Origin: Spirochaetaceae bacterium
GTDB taxonomy: Bacteria > Spirochaetota > Spirochaetia > Treponematales > Breznakiellaceae
Direction of reading: 5' to 3'
Assembly: GCA_031255115.1 (NCBI GenBank)
Contig: JAIRTD010000205.1
Location: 1 to 8,006 of the forward strand
DNA length: 8,006 nucleotides
Position 1 is the stretch's first letter; each line of letters starts with the position of its first letter. The position numbers were made by a program, and so were the translations under genes. Of the stretch, positions 1-5,816 are shown one piece after another. The notes under the pieces were generated by a model that searched no databases, was not told the origin of the DNA, and was given only the letters and a program-made list of their open reading frames with translations.

Positions 1-27
1 TATACAGGGGGACTTTCAAACTGTCAA
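1..27 (-). promoter_or_regulatory. Sigma-70-type promoter firing out of the left edge (-10 cut by window end)
   Basis: On the minus strand a perfect -35 hexamer TTGACA lies at 27-22. It is followed by exactly 17 bases and then TATA at 4-1, the first four bases of a -10 box that runs off the window. The stretch just upstream (about 28-50) is A/T-rich, like an UP element. The gene it serves is outside the window. Because it lies about 125 bp beyond the ettA stop, it most likely starts a new transcription unit. What is seen is the hexamer and spacing; promoter activity is inferred. Confidence 0.6.
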
Positions 28-52
28 TTTAGAAATAAATGTTTTTGAAAGT
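12..52. repeat. 9-bp inverted repeat overlapping the left-edge promoter
   Basis: ACTTTCAAA at 12-20 is repeated as its exact reverse complement TTTGAAAGT at 44-52, with 23 bases between. One arm lies inside the -35/-10 spacer of the outward promoter and the other just upstream of its -35. That placement suits a repressor that binds two half-sites, but a chance A/T-rich repeat cannot be excluded. Confidence 0.35.
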
Positions 53-151
53 ATACTCCATAGATTTAAGTTTGTCCGGCAATAAACGCGGGTCCGAATT
101 TAGACGGTTCCGGCGCCTGAATTTTCCTTGCGGCCTGTTATTCCCTAGCTT

Positions 152-1840
152 TTACCGTTCAAGTTTACGGTACACGTAGCGATGGGGCCGGTCGGCGCCC
201 GCGCCGAGCTTTTGTCTGCGCCATTCGGCGTATTCCGACCAGTTGCCGTCATACCAGATGATTTCTCCGTCCTCAAAGGCAAGGATGTGGGTGGTCACCC
301 GGTCAAGAAACCAGCGGTCATGGCTTATCACCATCGTAACTCCGGCAAAACTGTCCAGGGCTTCTTCCAGCGCCCTGAGGGTATTGACGTCGAGGTCATT
401 GGTCGGTTCGTCAAGGAGCAGTACATTGGCCCCCTCTTTGAGCATGAGGGCCAGGTTGAGCCTGTTCCGTTCTCCGCCTGACAAAACACCCACTTTTTTC
501 TGCTGGTCCGCGCCCGAAAAATTGTACCACGAGCAGTAGGCTCTGGAATTGACCTCTTTGGCCCCTGGTCCCGAACCCAGCTTTATAAGGTCCTGTCCAA
601 GGGAAAGCTGTTCCCAGACGCTTTTATCCGGGTCGAGCCCCTCCCGCATCTGGTCCGCACAGGCAAGAACCACGCTTTCGCCCAGACGCAGAGTCCCGCC
701 GTCGCTTTTTTCCGCGCCGGGGATGATCTTAAAAATCGTTGTTTTTCCCGCGCCGTTGGGCCCGATAATGCCCACACAGGCCCCCGGCGGCACGGAGAAA
801 TTCATATTTTCAAAAAGAACCTTGTCCCCGTAGGCCTTGGAAAGATTCGCCGCCTCGACGACCACCTGGCCAAGCCTCGGCCCCGGCGGTATGGTAATTT
901 TCTGCTGCTGTATTTTTTCCCGCTCGCCTTCGGCAAGGAGCTTTTCGTACTGGTTGATCCTCGCCTTGCTCTTGGCGTGCCTTCCCTGGGGGCTCATGTG
1001 TATCCAGTCAAGTTCACGCTGAAGCGTCTTGCGCCGCTCGCTTTCGCCTTTTTCCTCCTGGGCAAACTGCCGCTCCTTTTGTTCCAGCCAGCTTGAATAA
1101 TTGCCCTTCCAGGGTATGCCTTCGCCGCGGTCGAGTTCCAGTATCCAGCCGGCCACATTGTCAAGAAAGTAACGATCGTGGGTTACGCAGATAACCGTAC
1201 CCTCGTACTGCTGCAAGTGCCGTTCAAGCCAGGCCACTGTCTCGGCGTCAAGGTGGTTGGTCGGTTCGTCGAGGAGCAGTATGTCGGGTTTTTTAAGAAG
1301 CAGACGGCAGAGGGCCACCCGCCTTTTTTCGCCGCCTGAGAGGTGATCCGCTATCTCGTCGCCGGGAGGACAGCGCAGGGCATCCATGGCAAGCTCAAGG
1401 CGGCTGTCAAGATTCCACCCGTCGGCAGCTTCGATTTTTTCCTGGAGTTCGGCCTGCTTTGCGCCAAGTTTGTCGTAATCAGCATCAGGATCGCCAAAGG
1501 CCTCGCCTACCTTGTCAAATTCGGCAAGAAGGTCCACCAGTTCCTGAACCCCTTCGGAAACCAGCTCCTTGACTGTTCTTCCCGCCGCAAGCAGCGGTTC
1601 CTGTTCAAGATAACCTATGCTGTATCCGGGGCTCACCGCGGTTTCGCCTGAAAATTCGCTGTCGCAGCCGGCAAGTATTTTGAGGAGACTCGACTTGCCC
1701 GAACCGTTAAGCCCAATAACGCCTATCTTGGCGCCGTAAAAATACGAAAGACTGATGTCCTTGAGAACCTGCTTAACCCCGTGCTTTTTTGAAACACGGA
1801 TCATAGAATAGATAACCTTTTTCTCGTCTACTGTTGCCAT
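152..1840 (-). CDS. ettA: Energy-dependent translational throttle protein EttA (ABC-F ATPase)
   Basis: This is a cytoplasmic ABC-F protein of 562 aa, close to the usual length of about 555. Family members bind the ribosomal E site and gate the first steps of elongation according to ATP/ADP level. Two ATPase domains are complete. The first has Walker A GLNGSGKS (43-50), signature LSGGE (167-171), Walker B with DEPTNHLD (191-198) and switch His221. The second has Walker A GPNGAGKT (360-367), signature LSGGE (453-457), DEPTNDLD (477-484) and His507. An arm insertion (about 107-157) and a charged P-site linker (about 240-310) mark EttA among ABC-F proteins, as does the basic RYVYRK tail. The start at ATG 1840 was chosen because the reading frame upstream (to 2065) only overlaps trhA and does not look like EttA. 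A modest AGGT lies 11 bases before it. It sits 41 bp after trhA, so the two are probably co-transcribed. Confidence 0.96.
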   Translation of the reverse strand: MATVDEKKVIYSMIRVSKKHGVKQVLKDISLSYFYGAKIGVIGLNGSGKSSLLKILAGCDSEFSGETAVSPGYSIGYLEQEPLLAAGRTVKELVSEGVQELVDLLAEFDKVGEAFGDPDADYDKLGAKQAELQEKIEAADGWNLDSRLELAMDALRCPPGDEIADHLSGGEKRRVALCRLLLKKPDILLLDEPTNHLDAETVAWLERHLQQYEGTVICVTHDRYFLDNVAGWILELDRGEGIPWKGNYSSWLEQKERQFAQEEKGESERRKTLQRELDWIHMSPQGRHAKSKARINQYEKLLAEGEREKIQQQKITIPPGPRLGQVVVEAANLSKAYGDKVLFENMNFSVPPGACVGIIGPNGAGKTTIFKIIPGAEKSDGGTLRLGESVVLACADQMREGLDPDKSVWEQLSLGQDLIKLGSGPGAKEVNSRAYCSWYNFSGADQQKKVGVLSGGERNRLNLALMLKEGANVLLLDEPTNDLDVNTLRALEEALDSFAGVTMVISHDRWFLDRVTTHILAFEDGEIIWYDGNWSEYAEWRRQKLGAGADRPHRYVYRKLER

Positions 1841-1881
1841 GGCTTGACTATACCTGAAAGAAAAGCCATTGATAAGAGGCG

Positions 1882-2550
1882 TTACAGCCACCACACGGAG
1901 AGCCAGTGGCAGAGCGCCCCGGCCAGTACAAAGACGTGCCAGATAACATGGGCCTTGCGCATGTTTTTCTTTCTGTACCAGAAGGTTCCCAGGGTGTAGA
2001 ACACGCCGCCCAGGATGAGAAGTACGACGCTGATCCGGGGAGCCGAGCGGACCAGGGGAAGCCATCCTATGACTATGGTCCAGCCCATGAGTATATAGGC
2101 GGCTACTTCAATCTTTTTAAGGGGTTTGTAGTTTACCGCGTAGAGGACTATGCCGAGTATGGCAAGGCCCCACTCAACACCGAATATGGACCAGCCCCAG
2201 GCGCCGCGCAGGGCGGTAAGACAGTAGGGGGTATAGGTCCCGGCGATGAGCAGATATATGGCCGAATGGTCAAGTATTCTGAATACACGTTTTGCCCCCC
2301 GGTGCTGCAGGGCGTGGTAGAGGGTTGAGGCAAGGAACATGAGTATCATGGTTACCGTATATAGAACATACGCGGTAACGGTCAGGGGTCCTTCTTTTGG
2401 GCCGCCCATGACGCCGTTGGCCTTGAGGGTGAGGAGGACCAGTCCGGCTGTGGCGGCAAGAACGCCGATACCGTGAAGTATGGCGTTGGCGATTTCTTCT
2501 CCTACAGTTTGAAAGGGCAGGGAGGGCGGTGTTTTCTGTATCAATTCCAT
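1882..2550 (-). CDS. trhA: Hemolysin III / PAQR-family membrane homeostasis protein
   Basis: This 222-aa integral membrane protein has about seven hydrophobic helices, the usual length and topology for bacterial HlyIII/TrhA proteins. The family signatures are in order: E18-E19 with N22 and H26 (EEIANAILHG), S75 and H79 in STLYH, D94 in DHSAIYL, and the C-terminal His cluster H201, H205 and H215 in HVIWH..H. These Ser/Asp/His residues form the metal site in PAQR proteins. Members affect membrane fluidity and energetics; haemolysin activity is reported only for a few. The start at ATG 2550 is forced, because an in-frame TGA lies 27 bases upstream with no other usual start codon between. There is no recognisable Shine-Dalgarno sequence at normal distance. 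It precedes ettA by 41 bp and follows rlmJ after 149 bp. Confidence 0.93.
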   Translation of the reverse strand: MELIQKTPPSLPFQTVGEEIANAILHGIGVLAATAGLVLLTLKANGVMGGPKEGPLTVTAYVLYTVTMILMFLASTLYHALQHRGAKRVFRILDHSAIYLLIAGTYTPYCLTALRGAWGWSIFGVEWGLAILGIVLYAVNYKPLKKIEVAAYILMGWTIVIGWLPLVRSAPRISVVLLILGGVFYTLGTFWYRKKNMRKAHVIWHVFVLAGALCHWLSVWWL

Positions 2551-2699
2551 GTCTATTCTGACACGGACCGCTTCTCAATGTTGCGGAATTTTGGCGGAAC
2601 TTCTTTGGAAACCACTAAAAAGGTATTTTCGCATAACGATATTTGCCGGCCCAAATAAGGGCATTGCGTTGCTGCCGGGATACGGTAAAGAAAAAGTGC
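2551..2699. other. Gap between rlmJ and trhA; no firm signal
   Basis: In this 149-bp stretch I see no convincing coding sequence, no intrinsic terminator with a U-run and no clean -35/-10 pair. A short inverted repeat GCCC-TTATTT-GGGC (minus strand, around 2650-2665) could form a small hairpin. Whether trhA-ettA have their own promoter here or are read through from rlmJ cannot be decided by eye. Confidence 0.5.
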
Positions 2700-3593
2700 T
2701 CATTTTGCCACACGATGTTCTTCCCAGCGCACATCACGGTCAAGCCCAAGAAGGGAAGCAAGGGCCGGGAGCTCCCTGTCAAGCGCGGCCTTGAGTGTCC
2801 AGGGCGGATTTATGATAAAGAGGGCGCTTCCGTATAACCCACGGCCAAGCCGGTCTCCCTTCTGTTGTACCGAGAGTATGCAGCGCCGCTTTGTGTCCAG
2901 GCCGGGAAGCCCCAGGTCAAGATTCCGCGAAGCCGCCGCGCCGGGGCTGTCCTGTCTGAGGAGGGGGAACCAGAGCAGGTAGAGCCCGCCGGGAAAACGG
3001 CGGAGACATTCTTCCAGAACCAGCGGGATCTTTGTATAGTCGTCTTTTATTTCGTAGGAAGGATCAATAAAAATGAGCCCCCGTTTTTGAGGCGGAGGCA
3101 GCAGGCCTTTAAGGGCGGAAAGTCCGTCTTCGCATTGTACCGAAAAACGCGTATCACCTTTCAGGGTATGATCCAGTGCGGCAAAGTCGGCGGGGTGGAG
3201 TTCAAAACAATGGGCCCTGTCCTGTTTTCTGAGGAGGCCTTTGGCGATGAGTGGAGAGCCGGGATATCGCAAAGCGCCAAAACCAGTTTTGAGGCAGGCT
3301 AGGTAAGGCGCCATAAGCGGGCTGTTTTCTCCGCCGTCCGTATCGCGGGGACGGCCGGCCAAGGGCGCATTGCCGGGGAATTTTTTCAGGACCAGGCTGA
3401 CGCCGCTTTCCCATTCCCTGTTTTGGGATGCGTAGCCTTCTTCAAGATTGTAGGCTCCCGCTCCGGCGTGGGTATCGATATACGCAAAGGCCGTTTCCTT
3501 TTTGGCAAGGTAGTCAAGGCAAAAAGCAAGGACCGTGTGCTTTACAACATCGGCGGCGTTTCCGGCGTGAAAGGCGTGGCGGTAACTCAGCAT
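2700..3593 (-). CDS. rlmJ: 23S rRNA (adenine-2030-N6)-methyltransferase RlmJ
   Basis: This 297-aa SAM-dependent enzyme methylates N6 of A2030 in domain V of 23S rRNA in E. coli. The N-terminus is nearly family-identical (MLSYRHAFHAGN), with the active-site residues Y4, H6 and K18 retained. The SAM-binding motif is DTHAGAGAY (40-48), followed by YPGSPLIA (110-117), ELHPAD (131-136) and a C-terminal INPPW (261-265). The catalytic motif IV, DPPY in E. coli, reads DPSY here (177-180): the catalytic Asp and Tyr are kept and the second Pro is Ser. It is about 17 residues longer than the E. coli protein, mostly in a segment near 70-95. Start ATG 3593 lies 13 bases after the stop of the sigma-like gene. 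The only purine-rich stretch, AGGG, is too close to the start, so translation probably depends on coupling to the upstream gene. Confidence 0.95.
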   Translation of the reverse strand: MLSYRHAFHAGNAADVVKHTVLAFCLDYLAKKETAFAYIDTHAGAGAYNLEEGYASQNREWESGVSLVLKKFPGNAPLAGRPRDTDGGENSPLMAPYLACLKTGFGALRYPGSPLIAKGLLRKQDRAHCFELHPADFAALDHTLKGDTRFSVQCEDGLSALKGLLPPPQKRGLIFIDPSYEIKDDYTKIPLVLEECLRRFPGGLYLLWFPLLRQDSPGAAASRNLDLGLPGLDTKRRCILSVQQKGDRLGRGLYGSALFIINPPWTLKAALDRELPALASLLGLDRDVRWEEHRVAK

Positions 3594-3606
3594 GCCCTAT
3601 CATACA

Positions 3607-4434
3607 TCAGCCTTTAAAGGTTTTCCACTTCCACCTGAGGAAATATACGGACGAATCGACCGTGCTTTTTGGGATGCCCAGAATCCGGGCGATTTCGCTA
3701 TTACTCGCTCCTTTACGCATATGTTTGAGGCGGTTCCGCATGCGGGCAAGCCGTTCCTTTGCCTTTTCGAGCCGGACTTCCATCTCGGCTTTGTGGGAGG
3801 AACCTTCGGGGGCGGCCCGCATCCTGTTCTCAAACGAAATGCAACGGTAATACTGACAGGCTATATGGGCCCTGAGCCCCTGCTTTGCCTGGTCATGGAT
3901 AAGGTGCATACGCCGCAGCTTTTCAACAAGGCGGTACAGGGTCTCGGCCTCAACGCCGGCCAGAGGCGCCGCGCGCCGTATAAAATCATCGGAGACCGAA
4001 TAGTAGCACTTCAGGATGAGCATCAACATTTGCCGGGGATTGTTAATGGTCTTGCGTATTACCGGCGCTTCGGCATAGTCGGGTTCCGCGGACAGCGCCA
4101 TCATGTCCGTTGCACTGGCCTGCCAGAACGAGTACTCAAAGATCGCATGGTCGGCCTGTCTGGACTGGTATTCCTTGGTCGACCAGCGCATGAGGGTCGT
4201 CATATAGGCGTCAAAAGAACCGCCCTTAACAGAGTATCTTTCTATGGCCCTGTGTACACGGGGATAAATCCAGGAAAGGTAATCCACCCAGTCGTCCCAT
4301 TCCCATTTACGCGGCTTATAAAGCTGGTGATTACGCAATATATACTTGAAGATAAGCCCTTCAAGTTCTTTACGGTCAATAGTCCCCTCGACATATTGAC
4401 GCATATACTCAGTCAGGGCCAGTGTTTGTTTCAT
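3607..4434 (-). CDS. Divergent sigma-70-like / HTH protein, probably a transcription regulator
   Basis: I do not recognise a named gene. The 275-aa protein has a sigma-factor-like layout. Residues about 46-90 (WDDWVDYLSWIYPRV, then GSFDAYMTTLMRW) resemble the helical pattern of sigma region 2, in which an acidic/aromatic helix is followed by a basic patch, G-S-F-x-x-Y and a second helix. A middle helical segment (134-175) looks like another small helix bundle. Residues about 211-240 are highly charged and probably coiled. The C-terminus (241-270, with SEIARILGIPKSTVDSSV) is a convincing region-4-type helix-turn-helix. It lacks a signal peptide or membrane segment. ATG 4434 is preceded by a very strong ribosome binding site, and a sigma-54-type promoter lies 34 bases upstream. 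It is followed 13 bases later by rlmJ. Seen: HTH and layout. Inferred: DNA-binding, with possible sigma activity or a derived regulator. Confidence 0.72.
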   Translation of the reverse strand: MKQTLALTEYMRQYVEGTIDRKELEGLIFKYILRNHQLYKPRKWEWDDWVDYLSWIYPRVHRAIERYSVKGGSFDAYMTTLMRWSTKEYQSRQADHAIFEYSFWQASATDMMALSAEPDYAEAPVIRKTINNPRQMLMLILKCYYSVSDDFIRRAAPLAGVEAETLYRLVEKLRRMHLIHDQAKQGLRAHIACQYYRCISFENRMRAAPEGSSHKAEMEVRLEKAKERLARMRNRLKHMRKGASNSEIARILGIPKSTVDSSVYFLRWKWKTFKG

Positions 4435-4440
4435 GTTCTT

Positions 4441-4447
4441 CCCCTCC
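4441..4447 (-). promoter_or_regulatory. Strong ribosome binding site of the sigma-like gene
   Basis: On the minus strand GGAGGGG occupies 4447-4441. The GGAGG core ends 8 bases before ATG 4434, close to ideal spacing, and fixes this start. It is one of the strongest Shine-Dalgarno sequences in the window, in contrast to rlmJ, nrnA and trhA. Confidence 0.85.
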
Positions 4448-4467
4448 GTTTGTATGAAAGGGTGTAT

Positions 4468-4483
4468 TGCACAAAACGTGCCA
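4468..4483 (-). promoter_or_regulatory. Sigma-54 (RpoN) -24/-12 promoter candidate
   Basis: The minus strand reads TGGCACG-TTTT-GTGCA from 4483 to 4468, against the sigma-54 consensus TGGCACG-N4-TTGCA. Only one base of the two conserved blocks differs. The invariant GG and GC are separated by exactly 10 bases, as required. Transcription would begin near 4457, giving a leader of about 23 bases that holds the GGAGG site and leads straight into the sigma-like gene. The same bases also form an imperfect palindrome (GCAC-AAAAC-GTGC on the plus strand), so an operator is an alternative reading. No rpoN or enhancer-binding protein gene is visible in this window. Confidence 0.62.
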
Positions 4484-4819
4484 AGTTCTAATTAAGTACC
4501 AAAGTTTCTATATTAGAAAATTGAAGAGCAAAAAAACTCCTGCTCGCTGCCCGGGATTCCCGCGTTATCGCTGTTTTGCCGGTCCGGGCTGGGGGGTATA
4601 TGTAGAACGACCGCCGCCCGGCGCTTATTGTATTTCGTTATAGGAAAAAGAATTAAAAGAAAATCCACGCCTTGAGCTTTCCGGTTCCGGTAACAAAGGC
4701 CCATTACGGGGTTTTGTTTAAGAAACGCGGCGGCTGATATGGTTTTTTATTTGAGATACCGGCGGTAGCTCAATTTAAGCGGCAAATTCTGGAGAAAATG
4801 GAATTTCATTTACAAAGTG
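4484..4819. other. Long intergenic stretch between nrnA and the sigma-54-type promoter
   Basis: This gap of more than 300 bp holds no gene I can support. A 63-codon minus-strand frame (4704-4513) has no family resemblance or convincing start. A TAATAT at 4515-4510 (minus strand) could be a sigma-70 -10 box for the sigma-like gene but lacks a good -35. A run of seven T on the minus strand (near 4537-4530) follows G/C-rich sequence, yet no stable stem abuts it, so I do not call a terminator. If the sigma-54 promoter is real, its activator sites should lie here; no obvious repeated palindrome was found. Confidence 0.45.
4751..4773. repeat. Short hairpin downstream of nrnA
   Basis: TTGAGATACC at 4751-4760 pairs with GGTAGCTCAA at 4764-4773, with one mismatch and a 3-base loop. 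It lies about 47 bases past the nrnA stop. On the minus strand it is followed by an A-rich, not T-rich, tract, so it is not a canonical rho-independent terminator. It may still protect a 3' end or aid termination by another route. Confidence 0.45.
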
Positions 4820-5803
4820 TTACAAACAAAAAGCGCTCTTGAATTCGGCGGTCAGCATGGGAAGCACTTCGTCTATGACGCCGTCAATGCTCAGGCCCGA
4901 AGCGTTTTTGTGGCCGCCGCCGCCGTACTTTTTCGCTATGCGGGAAACATCCACCGCGTCCCGGGAACGGAGGCCCACGGTACAGCGGTCCGGGCTTTCC
5001 TGCCGCACAATCATGATGGCCTCGATGCCCTTTACCGACTGGAGGAGCTGGTAGAGATTGTCGGAATCACGGCCTTCAAGGCCAAGGCGCTGGGTTTCTT
5101 CGTAGGTTTCGCTGCTGACAAGGAGTCTGCCGTCGTAATGGGCGCTGACCCGTGTCAGCACATGGCCCATGAGTATGCGGGAATCAAGGCTTCTGTTGCC
5201 GTTGATGGCGAGAAAGGCCTTTTTGGGACTGGCCCCGGCTTCAATGAGCTGAGCGGCGCGATAAAAGGTCTCAGCCCCTCCTTCATCAGTATGACGGAAA
5301 AAGCCGGTGTCGGTGCAGAGACCGAAAAAGAGGAGTTCGGCTTCTTCTTTGCTGGGCGTTTCGCCAAAGGCCTCTATGAGTTTTGTAATCATGAAGGTAA
5401 CCGAGGGGGCATGTATATCAAGGTAGTCGGCTTCTCCGCTGCTTTTATTTGTGGCGTGGTGGTCTATTACCGCCAGGGGAAGCCCCTCAAGAAAGGGAAG
5501 GAGATCCCCGGTTCGTTCAAGGTCGGAACAGTCGGTTACAATGACCCGGGCGTCTTGCAGCTTGTCCGCCCCCGGCGCCGCGCTAAAGCGCCCGGCATAG
5601 GGAAGTATCTCAGCGCGCTTAAACGGCCCAGCCGAACAGGCTTCGGCTTCTTTGCCCAGGCGCCTGAGAAAGGAACAGAGCGCAAGCTGGCTTCCCACAC
5701 AGTCGCCATCAGGCTCTTTGTGGCCCGCGACAATGAATTTGCCGCCTTCCCTGATAAATTTGATGAGTGTCTGGGGAACCGCTGTGGAGCGCGTGTTTTT
5801 CAA
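4820..5803 (-). CDS. nrnA: DHH/DHHA1 phosphoesterase, NrnA-type oligoribonuclease / pAp phosphatase
   Basis: This 327-aa cytoplasmic protein has the family's usual length. NrnA enzymes degrade 2-5-mer RNAs and dephosphorylate pAp; relatives act on pGpG or c-di-AMP products. The metal-binding motifs of the DHH domain are intact: GHKEPDGD (27-34), VTDCSD with D91 (89-94), the namesake DHH (114-116) within AVIDHHATN, and TDTGFFRH with D165 (164-171). The C-terminal DHHA1 substrate-binding motif GGGGHKNASG is at 294-303. The start codon appears to be TTG at 5803. There is an in-frame TGA upstream with no ATG or GTG after it, and the next possible starts fall beyond motif I. No Shine-Dalgarno sequence precedes it; the stop of the peptidase gene is 13 bases upstream, so coupled reinitiation is likely. 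The specific substrate (nanoRNA, pAp or cyclic dinucleotide product) is inferred only from the family. Confidence 0.9.
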   Translation of the reverse strand: MKNTRSTAVPQTLIKFIREGGKFIVAGHKEPDGDCVGSQLALCSFLRRLGKEAEACSAGPFKRAEILPYAGRFSAAPGADKLQDARVIVTDCSDLERTGDLLPFLEGLPLAVIDHHATNKSSGEADYLDIHAPSVTFMITKLIEAFGETPSKEEAELLFFGLCTDTGFFRHTDEGGAETFYRAAQLIEAGASPKKAFLAINGNRSLDSRILMGHVLTRVSAHYDGRLLVSSETYEETQRLGLEGRDSDNLYQLLQSVKGIEAIMIVRQESPDRCTVGLRSRDAVDVSRIAKKYGGGGHKNASGLSIDGVIDEVLPMLTAEFKSAFCL

Positions 5804-5816
5804 GGCGCGGCCGGGG

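Noticed and set aside
1841..2065. 75-residue N-terminal extension of ettA
   Set aside because: It overlaps the end of trhA in another frame, has no EttA-like sequence, and ATG 1840 gives the normal EttA N-terminus and length.
3592..4491. 299-codon open frame on the plus strand
   Set aside because: It lies fully antisense to the sigma-like gene, has no ribosome binding site or family resemblance, and the minus-strand gene has a strong start and clear helix-turn-helix.
4530..4575. Intrinsic terminator from the seven-T run on the minus strand
   Set aside because: The nearest stem (CGGG-AAT-CCCG) is short and separated from the T-run by about 16 bases.
4513..4704. 63-codon minus-strand frame in the gap upstream of the sigma-like gene
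   Set aside because: It lacks a ribosome binding site and any family resemblance, and its composition is like the surrounding non-coding sequence.
4755..4815. tRNA-like stretch (GGCGGTAGCTCAATT resembles a D-arm)
   Set aside because: There is no matching acceptor stem, no anticodon arm and no T-arm consensus downstream.
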